DNA of 64,000 bases. Origin: MSPOR6 sp964652195. GTDB taxonomy: Bacteria; Poribacteria; WGA-4E; WGA-3G. The position numbers and the translations under genes are program-made. The notes beneath the pieces are model-generated. The model did no database searches, was not told the DNA's origin, and saw only the letters and a program-made list of their open reading frames with translations. This document shows, piece after piece, positions 26,591 through 35,326 of the stretch (positions are counted from its first letter, which is position 1; each line of letters opens with the position of its first letter). The stretch spans positions 118,930 to 182,929 of the forward strand of contig CAZZBB010000068.1 in NCBI GenBank assembly GCA_964652195.1, written 5' to 3'.

Positions 26591-28249
26591 CTATTCTGAT
26601 TGCACAACGACAGCTGATTGAATAATTCTACTACCGTCTTTAGATTGTATTCCGGGTGAAATCACTTCAACAACTGTATCAGTTTCACAATCACTTTGAC
26701 GTTTTTCCCTGACTTCATGTAGATCTGAAGAGATCTTTGTTTTTCCAGGTTCAATTGGAATCAATTCACAATCCACTAAATCTAAGAACCAGTTCAATCT
26801 TGATTGAACAGATTCCAGTGAACTGAATTCTACAATAATTGGGTATAATTTATCTCTAACAAATTCCACCAAAAACCTTTTGAATGCAGGGAGCTTAACT
26901 TTTTCCGCATGCTGTAGTTCTAATTTAGATAATTTATCAGTGAAACGTTCTAAGTAAGTCTCACAATCTCTCTGTATATCTACCAAATCTTCTTCAGATG
27001 ATGCCACTCTATCAGGGAATAGAGTGGGTGAAGGAGCCGTCATACCCCGCGTCTGTTTCAAGGTCTGTTTTAACTCTTCTTCAATTTCCTCAAGTTTGGC
27101 AGCAAGAGTTTCTTTAGTGTCAGTTCCTTGTTTAGCTGATTTCTTCCACGAAACAATTTCATTAACCATTAGGTTTAACACCAAGACTGCCGCTTCTTCT
27201 TCACTCAATTCATTGTAATCCCAATTATCTAATAATATACCTGAACCGTTATTATAATCATTCTCTAATTGCTCCAAATCTGAATGAAATTTCTCATATA
27301 AAGACCGGTTCTGTTCCTGATAATATGCCTTTTTAGTCTTACTATTTGAAAGACTGAGTACACCACTCAACTGTTTAAATATTCCTTGTCCTTTATCATT
27401 ACGTTTTTCCTTTGATACATGTTGAGAAGGATGGAAGGTTGCAGGTTGTTTCGATGAACTCTTTGGAATAGAAGGCACTTTGATTCGAAATCTTATATCC
27501 TCTGTTGAAGATTGATGATAACGTCCAACATATTGGGTCTTCCGCTTTGGCAGGTTATCAACATTTTCTATTGTAGGTTGATCAGAGTTTGGTTTCAAAG
27601 ACTTGACAGCAACCTCATAATTAGTAGTTTGATCTAAGTCTATACCATTATTAACATCTGGTGTATCAAGTGGTGGATTCAAATTAGCCAATTTGGATTC
27701 AATTGTACTTAGGTTATCACTATCCGTTGTTTCAAGTTGGTCAATTTCTGATTGATTATGATCAGAATCCTCCTTCTCTTGTTGAATCTGACTTAATACT
27801 GAATCTTGATTCATTTCTGTAGATTGATAAGGATTTTGATTTCCATTTCCATTTGTATTAGGAACAAGAGTATCAGGAACAGATTCCGGTGTTTCTTGTA
27901 GTGTATCTACCTTATTCTCCTCCATTTCTTCTCCCAATTGCTCTTTTATTTGATCTAATTCTTCTATAATATTAGTTGTATATGTGGAAATGGGTTCATG
28001 TTGATCGACATAAAACGCTAATCTATGTGATTGAATTACATCTGGAGGAACTACTACATTCTGGGTTTTCTCTGACAATTGGAATGTAATCCAATTTACA
28101 CGTCCCCCAGATGGCTGTTGCTGATACATTACACGCAGTCGCCGTCCATTTTCTTCTTTATTCTCAACGCTCATTATTATATGGGGACCGTTTAAGGAAA
28201 AACTTACTTCAATTCCACGAAAACTACCTGTCACACTATTTGCTGTCAT
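26591..28249 (-). CDS. Unrecognised 552-residue protein with GrpE-head-like C-terminus
   Basis: I cannot name this protein. Residues 1-110 look like a beta-rich domain. About 110-300 is low-complexity, rich in N, Q, S, E and D, and probably disordered. About 300-430 is helical with coiled-coil character, including NDKGQGIFKQLSGVLSLS and AKLEEIEEELKQTLKQT. The last 70 residues follow the pattern of the GrpE head: ELIPIEPGKTKISSDLHEV, then VVEVISPGIQSKDG and IIQSAVVV. They match GrpE's G-x-FDP-x-HE and V-x-EV-x-x-GY-x-x-x-GR-V-x-RPA-x-V. This suggests a link to an Hsp70-type chaperone, but no such chaperone is in the window. AGGAG precedes the ATG. It is upstream of, and nearly fused to, the PLP enzyme gene. 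Confidence 0.6.
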   Translation of the reverse strand: MTANSVTGSFRGIEVSFSLNGPHIIMSVENKEENGRRLRVMYQQQPSGGRVNWITFQLSEKTQNVVVPPDVIQSHRLAFYVDQHEPISTYTTNIIEELDQIKEQLGEEMEENKVDTLQETPESVPDTLVPNTNGNGNQNPYQSTEMNQDSVLSQIQQEKEDSDHNQSEIDQLETTDSDNLSTIESKLANLNPPLDTPDVNNGIDLDQTTNYEVAVKSLKPNSDQPTIENVDNLPKRKTQYVGRYHQSSTEDIRFRIKVPSIPKSSSKQPATFHPSQHVSKEKRNDKGQGIFKQLSGVLSLSNSKTKKAYYQEQNRSLYEKFHSDLEQLENDYNNGSGILLDNWDYNELSEEEAAVLVLNLMVNEIVSWKKSAKQGTDTKETLAAKLEEIEEELKQTLKQTRGMTAPSPTLFPDRVASSEEDLVDIQRDCETYLERFTDKLSKLELQHAEKVKLPAFKRFLVEFVRDKLYPIIVEFSSLESVQSRLNWFLDLVDCELIPIEPGKTKISSDLHEVREKRQSDCETDTVVEVISPGIQSKDGSRIIQSAVVVQSE

Positions 28250-28590
28250 CCGGCTGTCTCCTTGTAGCTTGGTACGTCATTAAACGTGGACTATCCAATA
28301 GTACTCTATTGTATTTTATATCGTTCCAATGATTATATAGATTTTAACGTATGCTATTTATTTTGGGTTACACACCAACATTAGATAAAGACCTTATACG
28401 ACTTACTTATTTCATTGAAATTTAGGTGTCTGTTGAATACTATACTTGGTCAAGAATTCCATCCGACCTAATCTTAAACCATTTCTGATAATTATGGTCT
28501 CTTTAAGGTTGGATTATATAGGAATAAAAGTTCGTAGGATTTAGACTTTCTGGTAAAATAGCTGTATATTTGTTAGGTTTTCCTATTATC
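28250..28590. other. Gene-free spacer
   Basis: No gene is seen in 341 bases. ACCATTTCTGATAATTA at 28478-28494 recurs with one mismatch at 63930-63946, and shorter ACCATTTC starts occur near 42729 and 44062, so part of it belongs to a dispersed intergenic repeat. The promoter of the minus-strand 552-residue gene should lie in the right-hand part of the upstream flank, but I cannot place it. Confidence 0.45.
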
Positions 28591-31500
28591 CTATCTTCTT
28601 ATCACCATTTTCCGAGTTGCTTTAAACCCTCCTGCAGTAATAGTATAAAAATACATACCACTTGCGACCTTTTCATTACTTGTATTTCTTCCATCCCAAT
28701 GTAAAATGTGTCTACCTTGTGAATGAGTTCCATACTGTTGTAATGCGACAAGGTGTCCTTTCTCATTGTGGATTGATAGACTGAAATCAGTATCTGTTGC
28801 GAGAGTAATGGGAATCCATGTTTCTGGATTAAATGGATTTGGATAGTTTTGGAATAACTGATTGATGGAATCTTGAGATAAATCCGGTTGGGGAAATCCA
28901 TCTTCTCCACTATGGTCTTCAACACCTAAATTACTTAAACTTGCATCAATTTGATATGTGTTAAGTTGGTATAAATCAGCGATATAAACAGCATTATCAG
29001 TAACCAGCATATCTGAAGGAGCATGTAATTGTGTATAACGCATTTCTCGTAACATTGTCTCGGTATGAATTACCTGCAGACTTTCAACATCAAGTAAGTA
29101 TAGGAAATCCTCGTTAGCTTTTGCTACTATAGGTATTGTCGTATCTTCGTAAGTTGAGACTATTTTAAGATTATTTTGTTCACTGTTGTCAAGCTTTATC
29201 ACGCCGATGTGTGTATCAAGTATATAGATAAAATTATCTGAAATTGAAACATTAGTTGCAGCTCCTTCAGTTTGGAAATGTAGTATTGGACGAGGGAGAG
29301 ATGGGTTTGAGATATCTAATATATGAATCCCACCCTCAAGTGCTGCAATATACGCATGTGTAGTATTATGATCTATCTTATACACACTACCATTCAGATT
29401 ACGGTTTGAGACAATTCTACTCAATTCAATACTACTAATGTCTACAACGACAAGAGAACCTGCACAGAGATATGCATAATTCTCTATCAAATCAATCGCT
29501 GAGACAGGGTGCTGAGTATTTATTTTTACAAGAGTATCACCTGAAATAATATCAATGATTTCCATTCCATCTTCTAATCCAATAAAAGCCAAATCTTCTT
29601 TAATGGTTACACATAATGTTCCTAATTCTTCTTCTATTGAGCGGACATCCTGTATTATACTACCTGTATATGGATCTGATAATTCTATTACCTTCAGACC
29701 TCCTTTTCCATGTGCGACAGCAATTCTTGATTCATTATTATCTACATCAAGATCATAAGCTGTACCGCCAGCATCATATTGAGTTAACCATTTGGGAGAA
29801 TAGGGATTAGTTATTTCGAAAGTCTGTATCCCACCTAATCCATCCGCTATATATGCATATTCTTCAGATGTTTCTGTTTTCCATAATGCAAGACTATTTG
29901 CTGATCCATAAGTAGGATGCGATGCGACTAATTCCGGTTTGAAGGGATTACTCATATTAACAATGTGAAGACCAGCATGTATATCAGTTAGATATAGAAA
30001 GTTTTGCATACGTTGTATACTTGAAGCCAGACCTGGTGTATTTAATACAGTAATTGGTTTGGGTTCAGCAGGAACATCTACATTTATTATATGAAGATTG
30101 TTAGAAATAAGTTGTATATTGTCATCTCCAAAATCAAAATCAAGTACAGCAAGTGGATATGTTCCTTTTACATTGAATCCACCAAGAGGATCCGGTGTAA
30201 GAATATATACGCCAACTGCATTATCACTTAAGTATACATCCTCACCCTTTGTTGATACACTCAATGGAACTCCAGTAGGTATATATGTTCGCTTTGGATT
30301 CGGGTTCTCCAGGTTATAAATGTCCTGTAATCTATAAACCGACAACCCCCGTATTGTGTCAAGTGCATACATATTTCCATTTGCTATATATATATAACTT
30401 GCATCTTGAAAACCTTTGATCGTCTTTAGAATTCTGGGTAATTCAGGTTTACTTACATCAATCAAATGTACTCCTGAATTACCATCAGCTACGAATACAT
30501 TTTCTCCATCAATTGCTAAACTCCCTGCTGAGCCAGGTGTTTGCATTTCACTTATCTTGATCAAATCCTTACCTAAGCTGAATACTTCTAATCCCCATTC
30601 ACTTGTAGCAAATGCAAATTCATTAAATACTATTATATCTTGATAATTACTCGAAAGATGAATCTGCGTTCTCGGTTTTAATTGCATCGAGGTATTAGAG
30701 GGGATTAATCGGGACGAAGTGTTCAGAAGGTTAATTTGTTGTGTCTTACTTCTGGGTGGGTGTTTTACTGAATCTGGAATTGAGATTCTAAACCTGTAAT
30801 TGATATTCGGTGTTGGCAAATTATTCTGAACACTTAGGTTGATAGGGTTTTTATCTATTGTAGGATTTACTGTGCTGGTAAAAGTCTGTTTGTAAGGACT
30901 GGTAATAACTACGAGTATTTGACCTTCTGGTTTTAATTTATCTAAAGTAAGTGTATATGTTGAGGCATTATTTTCTTCTGGAGTAGGATGTATTGGTAAA
31001 ACAACTGGTTTTTTACTATTCGGCAATAAGTAGACAATCTTAGCATATAAATCAACTTGTGGATGCCCTTGTAATGAAATCTCCATTTTTTCGGGAAGAT
31101 TTCTGTATAAGAAATATTGAAAACCCCAACTATCTACAGTTCTATTATGCTTTGATGGATAGGATGTAATCAGTGGAATATTAGCATCAATTTTTCTATT
31201 CTTAAGATTCCTGTAACTATAATCTGTACCTAAACTGGGATCATTAATCCAATTAGTAATTCCCCAATTTAGAAAAACATCAATTAGTTCTTTACCCTTT
31301 AATGATCTTCCTATCCCATCCAAACCAAGTTTATCCTCAGCTGAAATTCTCCTTATAATAGACTTATTCCCATGGTTTTCATATAGGTATAGGAGATACA
31401 TAAAAGCAGCACCATAATATATATCTGATGTATTTGCAGTTGTAAGTGATAGATTCGGATTGGAGAGATAGTTATCAACAAATAGCGTATGAACAGTGCC

Positions 31501-32181
31501 ATAAACCCCCCATTCTGTAAATGAAGCTAACCCCTCTTCTAACCAACGTTGATCGTTTGTTCCACCGTTCTGATACCAACTAACTAAATGTGCAAATTCA
31601 TGTGCTAAACTACTATAGAATGTATGTCTGGCTCTTTCTTTGAATTGATAAATATCCATATAGAGAATATCGCGTTTATTACTTGTTGGATAGGTCGGTT
31701 GTAGATCTGTAGGAGAGAAATATCCGCCATAATCATGACCCGATTTATTCATCCCTACATCGTGTAATAGGATTGTTATTTTATTATCCCGATCAAATCC
31801 AGGTTTGAATTCTGATCCAATCCAATCTTGAACACCAGAGTAGATTCTATTGTCGAAAGTTTCTGTGATATTCTTTGCATCATTTTCTGTGAGTAATTCT
31901 TGGACAGTTGTATCAATATATATATAACAATTTACACCAATATTAACACAGATAGCATTTACAGATGTTTCCGGAATATGGATATAAAACCTTTCTACTT
32001 GTCCCAATTTAACAGGTGCTGCTGGTGCCGCAGGCACGTTTATTATCCTGTTTATACTGCTCTCTTGAATGTTCGCATATCTTTCACATAGTAAAGGTGT
32101 GCCACACTTCCAAGGTTCAGCATTAACTTTTCCTAAAAAAACAAGAAACTGAATAAGTAAAAAAAAATTTAAAATTCGCAT
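28591..32181 (-). CDS. Secreted M30-like zinc metallopeptidase with LVIVD beta-propeller and C-terminal sorting module
   Basis: A 1196-residue exported protein. The signal peptide is residues 1-21 (ends VNA). A gluzincin-like peptidase domain follows (about 60-330) with HEFAH (H194, E195, H198) and downstream EEGLASFTEW supplying the third ligand; GYFSPTDL and the overall pattern recall the M30 family. From about 500 to 1060 come at least ten LVIVD-type repeats (for example VFVADGNSGVHLIDVS, LYLTDIHAGLHIVNMS), expected to form a propeller. The last 90 residues are an FCB-type C-terminal module: YPNPFNPETWIPITLA, HWDGRN, SGMYFY and KMVIRR. It would act at or outside the outer membrane. It is divergent from archease. 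Confidence 0.85.
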   Translation of the reverse strand: MRILNFFLLIQFLVFLGKVNAEPWKCGTPLLCERYANIQESSINRIINVPAAPAAPVKLGQVERFYIHIPETSVNAICVNIGVNCYIYIDTTVQELLTENDAKNITETFDNRIYSGVQDWIGSEFKPGFDRDNKITILLHDVGMNKSGHDYGGYFSPTDLQPTYPTSNKRDILYMDIYQFKERARHTFYSSLAHEFAHLVSWYQNGGTNDQRWLEEGLASFTEWGVYGTVHTLFVDNYLSNPNLSLTTANTSDIYYGAAFMYLLYLYENHGNKSIIRRISAEDKLGLDGIGRSLKGKELIDVFLNWGITNWINDPSLGTDYSYRNLKNRKIDANIPLITSYPSKHNRTVDSWGFQYFLYRNLPEKMEISLQGHPQVDLYAKIVYLLPNSKKPVVLPIHPTPEENNASTYTLTLDKLKPEGQILVVITSPYKQTFTSTVNPTIDKNPINLSVQNNLPTPNINYRFRISIPDSVKHPPRSKTQQINLLNTSSRLIPSNTSMQLKPRTQIHLSSNYQDIIVFNEFAFATSEWGLEVFSLGKDLIKISEMQTPGSAGSLAIDGENVFVADGNSGVHLIDVSKPELPRILKTIKGFQDASYIYIANGNMYALDTIRGLSVYRLQDIYNLENPNPKRTYIPTGVPLSVSTKGEDVYLSDNAVGVYILTPDPLGGFNVKGTYPLAVLDFDFGDDNIQLISNNLHIINVDVPAEPKPITVLNTPGLASSIQRMQNFLYLTDIHAGLHIVNMSNPFKPELVASHPTYGSANSLALWKTETSEEYAYIADGLGGIQTFEITNPYSPKWLTQYDAGGTAYDLDVDNNESRIAVAHGKGGLKVIELSDPYTGSIIQDVRSIEEELGTLCVTIKEDLAFIGLEDGMEIIDIISGDTLVKINTQHPVSAIDLIENYAYLCAGSLVVVDISSIELSRIVSNRNLNGSVYKIDHNTTHAYIAALEGGIHILDISNPSLPRPILHFQTEGAATNVSISDNFIYILDTHIGVIKLDNSEQNNLKIVSTYEDTTIPIVAKANEDFLYLLDVESLQVIHTETMLREMRYTQLHAPSDMLVTDNAVYIADLYQLNTYQIDASLSNLGVEDHSGEDGFPQPDLSQDSINQLFQNYPNPFNPETWIPITLATDTDFSLSIHNEKGHLVALQQYGTHSQGRHILHWDGRNTSNEKVASGMYFYTITAGGFKATRKMVIRR

Positions 32182-32384
32182 ACTTTTTATGTAAATAGAA
32201 GAAACAACTCTAATAGCATGTATTATTGAAATAAGATATAATCTATATGTTCCTCATAAACTATTCATATTTCTTTACAGGACTATTTCAACGACAATGA
32301 ATTCCAATTATCATTCTACATTGGTTGTTTATTAGTGGAAAATTACAAATCTTTATTGAAAACTTCAAGAATGAAATAACCCTT

Positions 32385-32810
32385 ATGAAAAACCAAACTT
32401 TCGAATTCCTTGAACATACTGCTGATGCTGGAATGCGTGTATGGGGAAAATCATTGGATTTACTTTTTACCAATGCAGCAATGGGATTGTTTGAAATGAT
32501 AGCTGTCGTTGATTCAATTGATGAGACCATATCAATTGACATTGAAGTAAAAGCTGACTCTGTTGAGATGTTATTAGCATCTTGGTTAGATGAATTAATT
32601 TATCAACATGAGGTAGAAGAAATATTCTTTAAACGCGTCAAGATTCTAAGCATTAAGTCAAAAGAACTATCTGCACGTGTCTATGGTGAACCATCAAATT
32701 TTGATAAACATGTAGTCTATACAGAAATCAAAGCAGTAACATATCACCAATTGTATGTACGGGAGATAGAAAATGGGATATGGGAAGCACAAGTTATTTT
32801 TGACTTATAA
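32385..32810 (+). CDS. Archease
   Basis: A 141-residue archease. Archease works with the RNA ligase RtcB, promoting its guanylylation and turnover in RNA repair or tRNA splicing. The N-terminus FEFLEHTADAGMRVWGKSL is diagnostic, including the metal-binding HTAD. The middle WLDELIYQHEVEEIFF and the C-terminal acidic end QVIFDL are as expected. I start at the ATG at 32385, which gives the family's normal length; a longer frame from 32325 adds 20 unrelated residues. No rtcB is present in the window. Confidence 0.92.
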   Translation: MKNQTFEFLEHTADAGMRVWGKSLDLLFTNAAMGLFEMIAVVDSIDETISIDIEVKADSVEMLLASWLDELIYQHEVEEIFFKRVKILSIKSKELSARVYGEPSNFDKHVVYTEIKAVTYHQLYVREIENGIWEAQVIFDL

Positions 32811-32823
32811 TTCCTTAATATTT

Positions 32824-34464
32824 CTATAGACTTTCCTCAATACTAATTTCTTGATTTACTTTTATATTCTCAAGGATAACTGTATTCCCATTTTGCCATT
32901 CTACCTTGATTTTATTGATAAATTGGTCATTTTTAAATCCGAAAAACACTGTCATTTCACTCTGAGAACAATAACTTGATCCACTTCTTAGGGTTCGTAT
33001 TTGGGTGCCAGTAGTTGATATAACCTCAATTCGTGCTCCTAACCCGTTTCGGTTACTCTTTTGACCTACAAGCTTAATTTTTAACCAATTATGTCGGTTC
33101 CCACCATCATTCCGATATAAATGGACAGGCCCATTTGAAGTAGTTACAAGAATATCAGGATCTCCATCATTATCAATGTCCCCATAGGCTGTTCCTCTCC
33201 CAACAACAGGTTTTAATAAATCATTACCAACTTTTTGAATTACATCAACAAAACTACCGTCTAAATTTCGAAACAGATGAGGAGGTTGCGGATATGAAAC
33301 TTTACTCTGGATAAGGTTTATATCTGTTTCAACGTGACCGTTTGTCGTAAATATGTCAAGCTTACCATCAAGGTCAAAATCAAAAAAGAAACACCCAAAT
33401 GTTAAAGTTAACAATGATGGTCGACCGATCTTAGCAATCGGAGCATCATCAATGAAAAAATCACCTTCGTTCTTATAGAGGTTAATCATTTCATTGGAAA
33501 AATTACCTATAATTAGACTTTCTTTCCCGCTATTGTCATAATCTCCAGCATCTACTCCCATGGCTCCTGTGGCAACACCATTCTCATTAAATGCGACTCC
33601 AGTTAGCATACCAACATCAATGAACGTACCATCACCATTATTCTGATACAACTTGTTAGGTTGTGTATCATTTGCTTCAAAGATATCTGGCAAACCATCG
33701 GAATTATAATCAAGTATACAAACACCTAATGATTTACTCTTATCGTCATGCACACCGGCAAGTCGTGAAACATCAACAAATGTTCCATTCCCACGGTTAC
33801 GGAATAGTTTACTTGCTTGCCCAGAATACGATTCTGGGGTGCAATAAGACTTATTCTTACCATCTAAGGTACAATATATATCAGTTTCTATTGTCCATTC
33901 AACATAATTGGCTACATATAAATCCAAAAAACCATCCAAATTGTAATCAAACCAAGCACAACTTGTACCAAAACCGGGATTCGCAATTCCTGCTTCTTCA
34001 GTAACATCTTTGAAAGTTCCATCATCATTGTTTTGGAATAACTTATCATCATTTAGACAACTCAGGTATATATCATCATCACCATCATTATCAAAGTCTC
34101 CTACCGCAACACCCATTCCATAGACACTTACCTTCAATCCAGCATCTATAGTTACATCCATGAATGTGCCATCTTTTTGGTTTTGAAACAATTTAGGTGT
34201 TTGAGATTTACCTGTTTTGTGACCCTGCCAATCTCTACAATTTACTAAGAAAATGTCCACCCAACCATCTCCATTATAGTCAAGAAATGCACATCCAGAT
34301 CCCATCGTTTCAGGTAGATATTTTTCTCCAAAGGCTCCGTTATTGTGGATAAAGTTCAAACCTGATGAATCAGTAATTTCTGTAAAGTGAGGTAATTCAG
34401 CCTGTATTAATGGAATAGGGAAAAAAAGTAAAATGATGGAAAGACGTCTTACAATTTTCTGCAT
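32824..34464 (-). CDS. Secreted FG-GAP/VCBS repeat and ASPIC/UnbV domain protein (CRTAC1-like)
   Basis: A 546-residue exported protein. A signal peptide (residues 1-22) is followed by seven or so FG-GAP/VCBS units with calcium-binding DxDxDG loops (FLDYNGDGWVDIFLVN, VGDFDNDGDDDIYLS, WFDYNLDGFLDLYVAN, YGDIDNDGDPDILVTT). The C-terminus is an ASPIC/UnbV domain (NWLKIKLVGQKSNRNGLGAR, and VEWQNGNTVILENI). Such proteins form calcium-stabilised propellers, and their role is mainly structural or adhesive. It follows the LamG-like gene by about 110 bases on the same strand. Confidence 0.9.
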   Translation of the reverse strand: MQKIVRRLSIILLFFPIPLIQAELPHFTEITDSSGLNFIHNNGAFGEKYLPETMGSGCAFLDYNGDGWVDIFLVNCRDWQGHKTGKSQTPKLFQNQKDGTFMDVTIDAGLKVSVYGMGVAVGDFDNDGDDDIYLSCLNDDKLFQNNDDGTFKDVTEEAGIANPGFGTSCAWFDYNLDGFLDLYVANYVEWTIETDIYCTLDGKNKSYCTPESYSGQASKLFRNRGNGTFVDVSRLAGVHDDKSKSLGVCILDYNSDGLPDIFEANDTQPNKLYQNNGDGTFIDVGMLTGVAFNENGVATGAMGVDAGDYDNSGKESLIIGNFSNEMINLYKNEGDFFIDDAPIAKIGRPSLLTLTFGCFFFDFDLDGKLDIFTTNGHVETDINLIQSKVSYPQPPHLFRNLDGSFVDVIQKVGNDLLKPVVGRGTAYGDIDNDGDPDILVTTSNGPVHLYRNDGGNRHNWLKIKLVGQKSNRNGLGARIEVISTTGTQIRTLRSGSSYCSQSEMTVFFGFKNDQFINKIKVEWQNGNTVILENIKVNQEISIEESL

Positions 34465-34573
34465 AGAATAATAATAATTGTATATTTTAATAATTCTTTA
34501 TGAATCGTCACTATGTATGAATCGTAAATATACAATGACGATTTCTTCAAACCTTATATCATTATAGACAAAT

Positions 34574-35314
34574 CTAATTGTCTTTAATACTACCCCATGA
34601 GGTGGCAAGTTTTGTATATGGTTTGACTGGAAAAGGTTTACCAGGACCACCATTGGGAATGTTCTTACCAGAAATTTCAACATTATCATACCGCACACGA
34701 GAATTACTAATAGCAAGGCCAACTTGACCTTTATCAATAGGATCTGCATCCTCGGCAATAATTGTCACCAGAGGATTATCCCCTTCATCTTCAGCATTCT
34801 TTATGCTAAACTCAAGTATAGCTTCACCTTCTTCAATCGGATTTAATTGTACAGATGCAGTGAGTTCATACCAAACATCTTTGTCAGCAAAGAAATTCCG
34901 TCTTGTCGATCCACCATTTGCTACCCATTTATCAATGACAGCAAACCCTCTTAAATAATCTACATAAAACACATAACGTCCGCCTTCCTCACCTCTGTCA
35001 TGAAGAGTGAGTCCAAAATATGGAGGATCGTTTTTTTCATCTATCAGTTTAACTATACACCTGACAGAATAATACTTCCAGTTGCTTTCACCCGTCATCC
35101 AAAGACTCCAAAATCCAGGTTGAAAAATCTCACCAACTGCTTCGTCATCATTAATCCACCATTTCTCTACTTGTCGGTTAAGATTGAAGATTTCCCATTC
35201 TTTAGTATCATTGTCCTCAAAATCATCACGCCAAGTCCCAGCAAATGATTGGAAAACAACACACATCAATAAATTAAGTAGAATAAAATAATAAAGTTTT
35301 CTTTGATTCGTCAT
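34574..35314 (-). CDS. Secreted concanavalin A-like fold protein, unknown function
   Basis: A 246-residue exported protein with a signal peptide ending near FAG (residue 26). WRDDFEDNDTKEWEI, a middle strand series (YYSVRCIVKLIDEK, GRYVFYVDYLRG) and GQVGLAISNSRVRYDNVEI suggest a jelly-roll of the LamG / DUF1080 kind that binds sugars. No catalytic residues can be assigned. The tail TKLATSWGSIKDN resembles that of the LamG protein at 9.2-10.0 kb. AAGGGAAGG precedes the ATG. It starts 12 bases downstream of the helicase gene stop. Confidence 0.7.
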   Translation of the reverse strand: MTNQRKLYYFILLNLLMCVVFQSFAGTWRDDFEDNDTKEWEIFNLNRQVEKWWINDDEAVGEIFQPGFWSLWMTGESNWKYYSVRCIVKLIDEKNDPPYFGLTLHDRGEEGGRYVFYVDYLRGFAVIDKWVANGGSTRRNFFADKDVWYELTASVQLNPIEEGEAILEFSIKNAEDEGDNPLVTIIAEDADPIDKGQVGLAISNSRVRYDNVEISGKNIPNGGPGKPFPVKPYTKLATSWGSIKDN

Positions 35315-35326
35315 AATACCCTTCCC

